This document shows positions 6,922 to 14,972 of a stretch of DNA of 40,051 nucleotides, one piece after another. The stretch covers positions 1 through 40,051 of the forward strand of contig SVKY01000016.1 in assembly GCA_015068235.1 (NCBI GenBank), written 5' to 3'. The DNA comes from Oscillospiraceae bacterium. GTDB taxonomy: Bacteria; Bacillota; Clostridia; Oscillospirales; Oscillospiraceae. The position numbers were made by a program, and so were the translations under genes. Every line of letters begins with the position of its first letter. Position 1 is the first letter of the stretch. Under the pieces are notes generated by a model. It made no database searches, was not told the origin of the DNA, and saw nothing but the letters and a program-made list of their open reading frames with translations.

Positions 6922-9902
6922 TATCGGAAAGAAGCCGCTCTAAACAGGAATGTCACGATCTGCGCTCTGCTGCAAGTACTCTCGGGCGCAAAGCTCGTTT
7001 TGCTCATGCCTGTAGTGATTCCATGGTCCACAGCCCACAAAACCGCATCGACATAGTAGCCTTTCTGTGCATCTGTAAACGGATTGCTGCGCTGCGTTTT
7101 CGGGCTTCCAAACGATCTGTGCAAGAATGTCACAACCTGCGCACGGGTACAGCCCGCATTTGGACTAAACGTCGTTGCCGAAGTTCCTGTCGTGATGCCG
7201 TTTTCGACCGCCCACAAAACCGCATAGAAGAAATAATCGCTCTTTTTCACATCCTGAAACGGGTTATTTGCACTCTTTGGTGCAGGCGAACCCATCGATC
7301 TCCAGAGGAATGTCACCACCTGAGCTCTTGTGCAGATCGCATTCGGGCTGAAGGTCGTTGCAGAAGTTCCAGTCGTGATTTGCTGCGAGGCAGCCCAGTT
7401 TACTGCCTCCGCATAATAAGCTGTCGCATCCACATCCGAAAACTGATACGTTTGCAGCTGCTGTGAGCAGTTTACACAGGTATTGCCAGCATAGCAATGT
7501 CCGGCAGCAGGCACAATCTCTTCGATTCGAGCTTCGCACATTGTGCAGATATAAACTCTTAAACCTGCTTCGGTGCAGGTTGGCTCCTGTTCGATCAGGC
7601 ATTCATCGTATACATGGTCGATCATCGGAATTTCCTGCGTGATCTCGTTATTGCACAGCGTGCAGACAAATGCCATCGTACCAGCACTCGTGCAGGTCGC
7701 TTCTTTAGCGATATAATAACTATCGTATTCATGCTCAAGCATCGGAATTTCCTGCGTGATCTCGTTATTGCACAGCGTGCAGACAAATGCCATCGTACCA
7801 ACACTCGTGCAGGTCGCTTCTTTAGTGATATAATAGCTATCGTATTCATGCTCAAGCATCGGAATTTCCTGCGTAATTTCAGCATTGCACATTGTGCACG
7901 CAAATGTCATCGTGCCAACGCTTGTGCAGGTCGCTTCTTCAATGATGGAACAGTTGTCGTATTCATGGTCGATCGGATCGATCTGATCATATTCCTCAGC
8001 TCCACACAGCGTGCATGTATAGGTCAAAACACCTGCCTGTGTACAGGTCGCCTCCTGTGTCACGAAGCCTGCATTCCAGCTATGCTCCCCATTGTCGCAG
8101 CCAGTCGGCTTTTCCGTCACCGTGACCGTGCAGCTTGCGCTAATGTTTCCGTCTTCTGTGTAGGCTGTAATGATGGCGGTTCCCTGCTCTCTAGCATAGA
8201 CTCTGTCATGATACAAATATACCTCCGCAACCTCCGGATCAGAGGATTCCAAATGCACAGTTTGGTTGGTAGCATCAGACGGCTCAATTTGCATTTCAAT
8301 TTGCGCATTTTCACCAACATAGAGCGTGATCTCTTCCGTAATGCTCAAAGAGGACGGGTGCACTGCCTCAAAAGATGTTCCGGGATAAGCCGTTCCGTCA
8401 TAGATCAGCCATTCATTAGGCATGTTGTATTTGTTTTCATTGGTCAAATATGCTTGCGCCTCTTCCTGCGTCAGAATAAATTCCTCGGGCAGCTCCCATG
8501 CGGAAGAATAATAATCCTTTCCCGAATAGAAGTACGGCGCTCTCCAATCATCGGTTTCGTAATCATAGGCAAAGATCACATCTTGCGTATAAGTATCGCC
8601 GTTGCGGTCCGTAAATGTCATATCCGGCACGACAATATCCGCATGCGGATGATCCTCAAGCTCTGCGCCACGTTCCAGTGTCTCATAGTCACCGATGTAA
8701 CGGCCATCCACCCACGCATCGGAGACGATCCTTGTCGATTCTCCTAATGGCACAATATAGGAATATCCGCCGTAAACGCTGATCCAGGAACCGCCGCAAT
8801 TGCGGAACGTCTGCTGAAACGTTGCTCCGCCCAAAAGCAAGCCCTCAAATTCCGCCAAATTTGCAGCGCCGATCTCATCGAGGGAGCGCAAATAATCATA
8901 ATATCCCTCGATCGTTCCGTTCGTGCAAAAATCATTCTTGCCCTCAAAAGTAAAGTGCTTTTCAATCTGATCGGCATAAACAGGATCACGCTCACCCTCA
9001 CCTGCGCCACCATAGGCATGTTCTTCCCCATCGAATATGATATTGACCATCCAATGCAAAGATGCGTCCTCGTAGGTGCATTCCGGTTCCAATTCTCTTG
9101 CAACTGCAATCATCGTGCTCGGGAACCCCAAAGAGCTGAGTACGAAAGGATATGCCTTGCTTGTCAAAATATCCCACGGCAAGTATTCATACATATTATA
9201 GAAATTGCTCAGCGAATTCTCAGGATAGGACGGTTTAATGATCATCGGATACGGCGTTTTTTCATTCACCTTTGAGCGATCCTTGTACATTCTCGGATAA
9301 ACGGCAATTTCCTCCAAACGTGCCTGCACTGCATCCAGATTTTCAAAAAAGCCGTTGTCCTCACTTGTGCAGGTGTCGATCAGATAGGAGACCTTGGTTT
9401 CCAGCGTTTGGCAAGGTACGGTGATGTCTGTTTGTTCAAAAGAATCGTGCAAAATAGTTCTGCCACTTTCCGTTTTTTGCAGCAAAACAAACTCTCCACC
9501 ATCGGAATATGCTCCCTCTGCCGTAAAAACATATCCTCCGTTCACCCGATAGATGCTCTCATCTTCATAGACAACATCAGGGTAGATCTCCTGCAAAATA
9601 TAATACGTCCCCGGATCGCATTCTACGCTGTTCCCGGTGCCGTCGGTATGCCAAATCAGAATTTCACCCTTGTCGCCTTCATCGTAAAACTCACTGCTTT
9701 GATCAACCAAACGGAAGCTGGTCGGATCGGGATTGTCCGTTTTTACATACAGATAGTAGGTAAACGGAGCCAGGATCGGCATAACGGTGTAGCTGTACTT
9801 TGTTACATCGACGATCTTCTCCTCGGCATGAACCGGAGGTGCACCGAACACACCGATCATAATTGCAAACAATAACACCACGGATAGTAATCGCTTTTTC
9901 AT
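6921..9902 (-). CDS. Secreted SLH-domain surface protein with Cys repeats
   Basis: About 993 residues. An N-terminal signal peptide (MKKRLLSVVLLFAIMIG, likely cut after VHA) is followed by ~500 residues I do not recognise. Next come a Big_2-like Ig domain (SDPEVAEVYLY, then SCTVTVTE), five tandem ~39-residue repeats with paired CxxC cysteines and a conserved His, and three C-terminal SLH domains with CTRAQVVTFL/CSRAQIVTFL signatures. SLH domains anchor proteins to pyruvylated wall polymer, so it should sit on the cell surface. I start at the ATG at 9902, with AGGAGG 9 bases upstream; the ATG at 9908 is only 3 bases from it. The frame stays open leftward through the tRNA gene, but that extension is not protein. 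Function beyond surface anchoring is unknown. Confidence 0.85.
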   Translation of the reverse strand: MKKRLLSVVLLFAIMIGVFGAPPVHAEEKIVDVTKYSYTVMPILAPFTYYLYVKTDNPDPTSFRLVDQSSEFYDEGDKGEILIWHTDGTGNSVECDPGTYYILQEIYPDVVYEDESIYRVNGGYVFTAEGAYSDGGEFVLLQKTESGRTILHDSFEQTDITVPCQTLETKVSYLIDTCTSEDNGFFENLDAVQARLEEIAVYPRMYKDRSKVNEKTPYPMIIKPSYPENSLSNFYNMYEYLPWDILTSKAYPFVLSSLGFPSTMIAVARELEPECTYEDASLHWMVNIIFDGEEHAYGGAGEGERDPVYADQIEKHFTFEGKNDFCTNGTIEGYYDYLRSLDEIGAANLAEFEGLLLGGATFQQTFRNCGGSWISVYGGYSYIVPLGESTRIVSDAWVDGRYIGDYETLERGAELEDHPHADIVVPDMTFTDRNGDTYTQDVIFAYDYETDDWRAPYFYSGKDYYSSAWELPEEFILTQEEAQAYLTNENKYNMPNEWLIYDGTAYPGTSFEAVHPSSLSITEEITLYVGENAQIEMQIEPSDATNQTVHLESSDPEVAEVYLYHDRVYAREQGTAIITAYTEDGNISASCTVTVTEKPTGCDNGEHSWNAGFVTQEATCTQAGVLTYTCTLCGAEEYDQIDPIDHEYDNCSIIEEATCTSVGTMTFACTMCNAEITQEIPMLEHEYDSYYITKEATCTSVGTMAFVCTLCNNEITQEIPMLEHEYDSYYIAKEATCTSAGTMAFVCTLCNNEITQEIPMIDHVYDECLIEQEPTCTEAGLRVYICTMCEARIEEIVPAAGHCYAGNTCVNCSQQLQTYQFSDVDATAYYAEAVNWAASQQITTGTSATTFSPNAICTRAQVVTFLWRSMGSPAPKSANNPFQDVKKSDYFFYAVLWAVENGITTGTSATTFSPNAGCTRAQVVTFLHRSFGSPKTQRSNPFTDAQKGYYVDAVLWAVDHGITTGMSKTSFAPESTCSRAQIVTFLFRAASFR
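7624..7974 (-). repeat. 117-bp coding tandem repeats
   Basis: Two units, 7624-7740 and 7741-7857, are almost identical in DNA, and a diverged third starts at 7858. Each encodes 39 residues with the pattern ATCTSxGTMxFxCTxCN-x3-TQEIPM-x2-H. More diverged units flank them, giving five in the protein. Near identity of the central units points to recent duplication. Confidence 0.85.
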
Positions 9903-9932
9903 TTTCATGTTCCTCCTTTTTTGTCTTACAAC

Positions 9933-9970
9933 TATTATCATACACACAGATGTTATGAACTTGTTATGAA
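9933..9970 (-). promoter_or_regulatory. Pho-box-like promoter of the SLH gene
   Basis: On the minus strand TTCATAACA occurs twice with an 11-base period (9970-9951). A GATAAT -10 (9938-9933) follows about 12 bases later, and no good -35 exists. A tandem repeat of 11-base period replacing the -35 is how PhoB/PhoP-family response regulators bind. The assignment to phosphate control is inference; another OmpR-family regulator is possible. Confidence 0.45.
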
Positions 9971-9971
9971 A

Positions 9972-10008
9972 TAAAAAAAGCACCTGAAAACGTTTTGTTT
10001 TCAGGTGC
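9972..10008 (-). terminator. tRNA-Arg terminator
   Basis: A 12-bp perfect stem, GCACCTGAAAAC (9980-9991) with GTTTTCAGGTGC (9997-10008), begins directly after the tRNA CCA and is followed on the minus strand by T7. Confidence 0.9.
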
Positions 10009-10085
10009 TGGTACGCCGGAAGGGACTCGAACCCCCGACCTACTGGTTCGTAGCCAGTCACTCTATCCAACTGAGCTACCGGCGC
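10009..10085 (-). tRNA. tRNA-Arg (anticodon ACG)
   Basis: A 77-base cloverleaf on the minus strand: acceptor GCGCCGG/CCGGCGT (G1-U72 wobble), anticodon stem ACTGG/CCAGT with loop CTACGAA giving anticodon ACG, and T arm GGGGG-TTCGAGT-CCCTT, which pairs imperfectly. A73 and the CCA end are encoded. ACG is normally edited to ICG and reads CGU/CGC/CGA. It has its own promoter and terminator. Confidence 0.96.
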
Positions 10086-10108
10086 ATACCACGCTCAAGC
10101 GCTCAAGT

Positions 10109-10137
10109 ATAATAGCACACTTTTTCCAAAAAAGCAA
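10109..10137 (-). promoter_or_regulatory. tRNA-Arg promoter
   Basis: On the minus strand TTGCTT (10137-10132) lies 17 bases before TATTAT (10114-10109), just upstream of the tRNA. Confidence 0.55.
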
Positions 10138-10165
10138 GTACTTTTTTTGAAATTCTTAAATTTTT

Positions 10166-11383
10166 TTATTGCGGAGATAAATCAACAGCGTGGCGTAGGA
10201 TACTCAGTGGCGGAACCACCTTGGGAAGCTGCATTTGGAAGACCATTTGCGGTGTGCGAGGTTGGGTCAGCTCTTCCCCGTTTTCATCTCGCATCACAGG
10301 GACTTCAAAGGAAAACGGTCTGAGATCAGGTCCGACGATCTGCAATGTATCGCCTGTCGAGAACTTGTTGCGAAGTGAAAGCGTCGCATTTCCCTGCTCG
10401 TCACAATCGGTAACAATGGCGCAAACCTGCCAGGAACGGATGTAGCGTGAATTTTCAAAATACTGCCCGGGCTGACCGTAGAAGAAGCCTGTGGCATAGT
10501 GGCGATGCGACACATGCTCCACCTCATCACGCCACACAGGATCGATCGGTCTGCCTGCTGCAACATCATCAAGCACATGGCGATATGCACCCGTCACGAT
10601 GGCAGCATAATAAGCGGATTTCGCACGGCCTTCAATCTTGATGCAATCCACACCGACTTCCATAAGGTCATCCAAGTGGTCGATCATGCACATATCACGG
10701 GAATTCATGATATATGTCCCCTTCTCATCCTCAAAAACGGGGAAATACTCTCCCGGGCGTTTCTCCTCCATCAGCGCATATTGGTAACGACAAGGCTGTG
10801 CGCAGGCGCCCCGATTACTGTCTCTGCCGGTCATATAATTCGACAGAAGGCAGCGTCCGGAATATGACACACACATTGCGCCATGTGCAAAGGTTTCGAT
10901 TTCCAATTCCTTTGGTGTGTTTTGGCGGATCGTACGGATCTCCTCAAGCGACAATTCACGTGCCAAAACCACACGCTTAGCTCCAAGGTCGTACCACGCA
11001 CTTGCGCAGGCATGGTTTGCAATGCTCATCTGTGTCGAAACGTGGCGTTCGCATCTTGGGGCATATTTTTCAGCCATACGGAACACGCCCAAGTCCGCAA
11101 TGATCAACGCATCAACGCCGACGTCGTTGAGCAGTTCTAAATGCGCAGGCAGTGCCGCAAGCTCCTCGTTGCGAGGCATGGTGTTCACGGTGACATGGAC
11201 CTTCACACCATGCTCATGCGCAAATTTGACCGCTTGGGGCAGCTCGTCGGGGCTGAAATTGCCCGCAAACGAGCGCATGCCAAAGCTTGTCCCTGCCAAA
11301 TAAACCGCATCTGCACCATAGAGCACCGACATTTTTAGTCGCTCCATATCTCCTGCAGGTGCCAATAATTCAGGTTTAACCAT
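10166..11383 (-). CDS. U32-family protein, probable tRNA U34 hydroxylation factor
   Basis: A 405-residue member of peptidase family U32. It begins PELLAPAGDMERLKMSVLYG and carries the U32 signature around EIETFAHGAMCVSYSGRC, then a Cys-rich stretch, GACAQPCRYQY. U32 proteins of this type (TrhP/YegQ, Bacillus YrrN/YrrO) act in prephenate-dependent 5-hydroxyuridine formation at tRNA position 34 and probably carry an Fe-S cluster; many databases still call them proteases or collagenases. The start overlaps the end of mltG by 8 bases, so it is translationally coupled. In Bacillus, mltG, an O-methyltransferase and two U32 genes are adjacent; here the methyltransferase is absent. Which U34 tRNAs it serves cannot be read. 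Confidence 0.85.
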   Translation of the reverse strand: MVKPELLAPAGDMERLKMSVLYGADAVYLAGTSFGMRSFAGNFSPDELPQAVKFAHEHGVKVHVTVNTMPRNEELAALPAHLELLNDVGVDALIIADLGVFRMAEKYAPRCERHVSTQMSIANHACASAWYDLGAKRVVLARELSLEEIRTIRQNTPKELEIETFAHGAMCVSYSGRCLLSNYMTGRDSNRGACAQPCRYQYALMEEKRPGEYFPVFEDEKGTYIMNSRDMCMIDHLDDLMEVGVDCIKIEGRAKSAYYAAIVTGAYRHVLDDVAAGRPIDPVWRDEVEHVSHRHYATGFFYGQPGQYFENSRYIRSWQVCAIVTDCDEQGNATLSLRNKFSTGDTLQIVGPDLRPFSFEVPVMRDENGEELTQPRTPQMVFQMQLPKVVPPLSILRHAVDLSPQ

Positions 11384-12875
11384 AATCTTGTCCTTCTAAA
11401 AACTCATTGTGTTCTGCGTAGGTCTCAGAGAAATGATGATAACCGGTCTGCGTATCAAGCGCATAGTAGAAATAATTCGTATCCTTCGGGTACAATGCGG
11501 CGGAAATACTGCTCAAGCCCGGATTGCAGATCGGTCCTGCCGGCAAACCCTTGACCACATAGGTGTTATAGGGGCTGTCCACCTGCGTATCCTCATAGGT
11601 TAACGCTCCGTCCACGCTGCCGCCCAGGGCGTAAACGACCGTAGCATCGATGTTCAGGAACGGATAATCCGCAGGATTGCACAGACGGTTGTAAATAACC
11701 GAGGAAATGTTGCCTGCCTCATCATATGCCGCCGCTTCCTTCTCGATCATGGAAGCAACGCACATCAAATCACGGACCGTAAAGCGATTCTCATCGATAT
11801 AATCATCGCCATAGCCTGCGCTGCGCCAGCGTTCCTCAAGCTTCACATTCAGCGCATTGAGCTTCTCCCTTGCTTCTTCACCAAACTTTTTGTTGAAGTT
11901 CGACAGGAGCTTGTCCAGCACACGCTCCGGCTCGTCTTCTTCATAGAAGTCATAGGTGTCGGGATAGAGGAAGCCCTCCAGGCGGTTGCTCTCGCCGTAG
12001 GCAACATCCTCTAAGAACCAATAATCAAATTCATAATTCGAGGCGCAATCCTTCAGCTGTTCTACCGTGCAGACCTTCTTCTCCTCCATCAAATCAAAGA
12101 TCTGCGCAGCCGTATAGCCCTCCGGTATCATCACACGAACCTCAGTTCGTGTGATGTGATTGCGCATACCGGCAATAAGTGCATGATAATCGTAGTTGTA
12201 ATAAAGCGTATAGGCTTCTCCATCCTTATTCGGCTCAATCTTATCCGCAGAGTCAGTAAAATCGCAATAAAACTCAAACAACCACGGGTATTTGATCACA
12301 CCCTTGTCGTGAAGCTGCTGCGCAATGTCCTCAACAGTATCGCCCTCTTTGACCGTCAGCGTGACCTCATCAGAGGCTCTGCCGAAGGCAAGCACGTCCT
12401 TGACACATTCCCATGCGCCATAACCCAAGCCAACAGCAACGACACCGACGATCACCACATACAGCAAAACCTTGACGAAGAGTGGGATAATGCGTTTTCC
12501 TGTCTTGCGCTTCGGCTTTTTGGGCTTCGGATCCTCATCCTGCGTCATTAGCTCGTCTTCATAATCTTCCTGTTCGTATTCCTCCATCGGCATCTGCTCT
12601 GCCGGCTGTTCATAAACACCGTAATCGGCAAAAGCATCCCCGAAATCCGGCATAAAATCCGGCTGCGCAGGCTGCTGCGGTACATTCTGCACAGGCACAT
12701 ATTCCTGCGTATCATAGCTGACGGAAGGTCTGAGCTCTGCAGCTCGAGGCATCGCATCGTCATGCAAAATAGACGATGCCTCACCCGGTGCTGCATCGAT
12801 CTGCATCTTGGTCTCTTCAAGAAGCGTATCGATCGACAGATCGTCCGAATTTGAATAAAACTTATTATCAGGCAT
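11376..12875 (-). CDS. mltG: Endolytic peptidoglycan transglycosylase MltG
   Basis: A 499-residue protein. The first ~125 residues are acidic, Gln/Pro-rich and disordered, ending in a basic KPKRKTGKR. One membrane segment follows (VKVLLYVVIVGVVAVGLGYG), then a LysM-like domain (VKEGDTVEDIAQQLHDKGVI) and the YceG/MltG domain with the catalytic Glu in CVASMIEKEAA and a typical C-terminus (YNTYVVKGLPAGPICNPG). MltG cleaves nascent glycan strands at the membrane and sets their length. The long cytoplasmic tail is typical of Clostridia. Start at the ATG at 12875, because AAGGAGG lies 6 bases before it; the GTG at 12881 abuts the site. Confidence 0.93.
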   Translation of the reverse strand: MPDNKFYSNSDDLSIDTLLEETKMQIDAAPGEASSILHDDAMPRAAELRPSVSYDTQEYVPVQNVPQQPAQPDFMPDFGDAFADYGVYEQPAEQMPMEEYEQEDYEDELMTQDEDPKPKKPKRKTGKRIIPLFVKVLLYVVIVGVVAVGLGYGAWECVKDVLAFGRASDEVTLTVKEGDTVEDIAQQLHDKGVIKYPWLFEFYCDFTDSADKIEPNKDGEAYTLYYNYDYHALIAGMRNHITRTEVRVMIPEGYTAAQIFDLMEEKKVCTVEQLKDCASNYEFDYWFLEDVAYGESNRLEGFLYPDTYDFYEEDEPERVLDKLLSNFNKKFGEEAREKLNALNVKLEERWRSAGYGDDYIDENRFTVRDLMCVASMIEKEAAAYDEAGNISSVIYNRLCNPADYPFLNIDATVVYALGGSVDGALTYEDTQVDSPYNTYVVKGLPAGPICNPGLSSISAALYPKDTNYFYYALDTQTGYHHFSETYAEHNEFLEGQDYG

Positions 12876-12886
12876 AAGCACCCTCC

Positions 12887-13426
12887 TTAATGGGCAACGA
12901 CTCCAGTTGCGATCCGATCGGCAATTTCATTCGAGCAAAGCGCTCTGACCAGCTCCAAACCAAAGGCAAATGCCGTTCCCGCTGCTCTTCCCGTGATCAT
13001 ATTTCCGTCACGCACAGCATCGCAATCACACATGATAGCATCCGCCATCTCATTTTCCATTCCCGGGTAGCAGGTCGCCTTCTTGCCACTGACGATGCCC
13101 AGCTTGGCAAAAATCGTCGGTGCAGCACAAATTGCAGCAACAAAATTCCCCTGTTCATTCAGCGAAACGACCGCATCAAGCACCTTTTGGCACGCAAGGA
13201 TGGACTCTACGCCGCCAAGTCCACCAGGCAGCACGATCATATCCGCCTGCGTCAAATCTGCCTGTTCTGCTAAGCAATCTGCCTCGATTGCAATTGAGTG
13301 ACCCCCGACAACGGTTTTCGTGCCGATGCCAACAAAGCGAACATCCACGCCCGCACGGCGCAAAAGATCGCAGGGAATGACTGCCTCAGCTTCCTCGAAG
13401 CCCTTGCCCAAAATAATATAGACCAT
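12887..13426 (-). CDS. DJ-1/PfpI family protein
   Basis: A 179-residue single-domain protein close to DJ-1/YajL. It has GKGFEEAEAVIPCDLLRRAG (Glu14 is the DJ-1 Glu18 position), the nucleophile Cys100 in VAAICAAPT, and a C-terminal RAAGTAFAFGLELVRAL. DJ-1 relatives are linked to oxidative or carbonyl stress and to disputed deglycase activity, so I assign no reaction. Start at 13426 with GGAGG 7 bases upstream. It lies between the thymidylate kinase gene and mltG with short gaps, inside one operon. Confidence 0.88.
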   Translation of the reverse strand: MVYIILGKGFEEAEAVIPCDLLRRAGVDVRFVGIGTKTVVGGHSIAIEADCLAEQADLTQADMIVLPGGLGGVESILACQKVLDAVVSLNEQGNFVAAICAAPTIFAKLGIVSGKKATCYPGMENEMADAIMCDCDAVRDGNMITGRAAGTAFAFGLELVRALCSNEIADRIATGVVAH

Positions 13427-13428
13427 TC

Positions 13429-14097
13429 TTATTCCTCCAAGCATTTGCTCACCAATTCAAAAATCTCGTTATGAATATCATCAATCGAGCGCATCTTTCC
13501 GTCACGGGTGCAATCGATGATCGTCCAGCCATAATATTTTGCCGCCTGCAAGCCAGTATTTCTGCAAGTGCGCAAATAATCCATATGCTGCTCATGAATA
13601 TCCGCATGCGTATTCGTGCTCGACTCACGCTTTCTCAGCATTTGCTCGGCAAGATTTGTCGGAACATCTAAATATATGACGATATCCGGCTTCGGAAGTT
13701 CCATATGGCGGTACTCAAATTCATACAGCCAACGGAAAAAATCCTCTCTGCTCTCCTCAGGCTCCTTAGACGCCTGATGCACTGCATTGGAAGTCGTGTA
13801 GCGATCAGAGAGCATAATGCCACCGTTATTATAATACTTACCCCAAACCTTGCGGTAAGATGCATAACGATCCACAGCGTAAAATGTTGAGGCGGCATAA
13901 GCATTGACATCGGCAGGTCTTGCACCGAATTCTCCACCCAAATACATACGAATCAGTGCCGAGGACTGCTCGGCATACTGCGGAAACTCCATGGTTCGAA
14001 AATCAATATTCATCGTCTGCAGGCGCTGTGTCAGCAGGTGGAACTGCGTAGACTTACCGCTTCCGTCCGTTCCTTCAAAAACGATCAGCTTTCCCAT
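13429..14097 (-). CDS. tmk: Thymidylate kinase family protein
   Basis: A 222-residue nucleoside monophosphate kinase. It has a P-loop (FEGTDGSGKST, residues ~6-16), a substrate region FPQYAEQSSALIRMYLGGEF, the DRYTTSNAVHQ motif of dTMP kinases, and a LID-like LRKRESSTNTHADIH. The FPQY form in place of REPG resembles the eukaryote-like branch, so it may be a second or divergent Tmk. The reaction would be dTMP + ATP to dTDP. Start at MGKLIVFEG (14097), 5 bases after the upstream stop; AAGGG is a weak ribosome site. Fold secure, exact substrate less so. Confidence 0.82.
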   Translation of the reverse strand: MGKLIVFEGTDGSGKSTQFHLLTQRLQTMNIDFRTMEFPQYAEQSSALIRMYLGGEFGARPADVNAYAASTFYAVDRYASYRKVWGKYYNNGGIMLSDRYTTSNAVHQASKEPEESREDFFRWLYEFEYRHMELPKPDIVIYLDVPTNLAEQMLRKRESSTNTHADIHEQHMDYLRTCRNTGLQAAKYYGWTIIDCTRDGKMRSIDDIHNEIFELVSKCLEE

Positions 14098-14102
14098 TTT
14101 AA

Positions 14103-14822
14103 TTACCCTTTCATTCTTCTTTTCCATGCCGCAAAAATATACTTCGGCAAGCGCAACATACGCCCAAAGCGCTTCGGCTCCTTGATCAATCGATAGAGCC
14201 ACTCTAACTGCAATCGGATCATCCATCTCGGCGCACGCTTCACAGTTCCGGCAATGCCATCAAGCGTTCCGCCAAGTCCGATCATGAATTTGACATTCAA
14301 ATCCTTTTGATGCGCACGCATGAATTTTTCCTGCTTCGGCGCACCCAGGCAGACATACAAAACATCCGTCTGCGCTTCATTGACCTTGCGCACGACCTCG
14401 GTTTCATCCTTAAAATATCCGTCTGCCATGCCGCAAATATTGAGCTTCGGGTATTTTTCAAGCATTTTTTTCGCAGCAAGCTCCGCAATACCTGGCTTGC
14501 TTCCCAAAAGGTACAAGCGCTTTGTGTTGCGTTCAATGATCTCAAGCAGGTTCTGCGCAAACTCGATGCCTGCAACCTTCTGTTTGAGCGGTTTTTTAAC
14601 GATCTTCGCTCCCAAAACCACACCGGCTCCGTCCGGTAGCACCAGATCCGCCTGATTCAGCAGGTCACAAAAATCCTTGTCATGCAGCGCTTCATACGCC
14701 ATTTCCGCATTCGGTGTTACGCAGTACGCCGTTTTTTCGCCACAGATCAAGCCTTCACCGATCTGCAAAGCCTCCTGCATCGTCACGTTATCAAAGAAAA
14801 CGCCCAAAACCTCCGTCTTCAT
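14103..14822 (-). CDS. WecG/TagA/CpsF family glycosyltransferase
   Basis: A 239-residue GT26-type enzyme. The N-terminal motif VLGVFFDNVTMQEAL, the VLPDGAGVVLGAKI loop, LYLLGSKPGIAE, VCLGAPKQEKF and a basic C-terminus (RAPRWMIRLQLEWLYRL) are all family hallmarks. Relatives transfer N-acetylmannosamine onto lipid-linked GlcNAc in wall teichoic acid or enterobacterial common antigen synthesis at the inner membrane face. Start at 14822 with GAGG 7 bases upstream. It is the first gene of a five-gene minus-strand run ending with the U32 gene. The acceptor polymer cannot be read from sequence. Confidence 0.88.
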   Translation of the reverse strand: MKTEVLGVFFDNVTMQEALQIGEGLICGEKTAYCVTPNAEMAYEALHDKDFCDLLNQADLVLPDGAGVVLGAKIVKKPLKQKVAGIEFAQNLLEIIERNTKRLYLLGSKPGIAELAAKKMLEKYPKLNICGMADGYFKDETEVVRKVNEAQTDVLYVCLGAPKQEKFMRAHQKDLNVKFMIGLGGTLDGIAGTVKRAPRWMIRLQLEWLYRLIKEPKRFGRMLRLPKYIFAAWKRRMKG

Positions 14823-14854
14823 GCGCATACCTCGTCTATTATATGTTTTTAAGT

Positions 14855-14883
14855 ATTTTACCACATTTTTTTCACTTTGTCTA
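14855..14883 (-). promoter_or_regulatory. Promoter of the glycosyltransferase-to-U32 operon
   Basis: TAGACA (14883-14878) lies 17 bases before TAAAAT (14860-14855) on the minus strand. A TATAAT also occurs at 14843-14838 but has no -35 at the right distance. It is divergent from the promoter at 14899-14927. Confidence 0.55.
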
Positions 14884-14898
14884 CCCGAGACAGAGGAT

Positions 14899-14927
14899 TT
14901 CACACTTTTCTTGTTCGAGCATACTAT
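14899..14927 (+). promoter_or_regulatory. Promoter of the Cys-rich protein gene
   Basis: TTCACA (14899-14904) lies 17 bases before TACTAT (14922-14927). It is the only good -35/-10 pair before the gene starting at 14973. Confidence 0.5.
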
Positions 14928-14972
14928 GTTGTGAAAGCATTTTTGCTTGTAATTCATTCAGGAGGGATCATT

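Noticed and set aside
7624-7974. Regularly spaced repeats resembling a CRISPR array
   Set aside because: The 117-bp units are contiguous, in frame and encode 39-residue protein repeats; there are no variable spacers and no cas genes.
9909-10070. N-terminal extension of the SLH protein through the tRNA gene
   Set aside because: The extra residues are a translation of tRNA-Arg and its terminator. A ribosome site and signal peptide start the protein at 9902.
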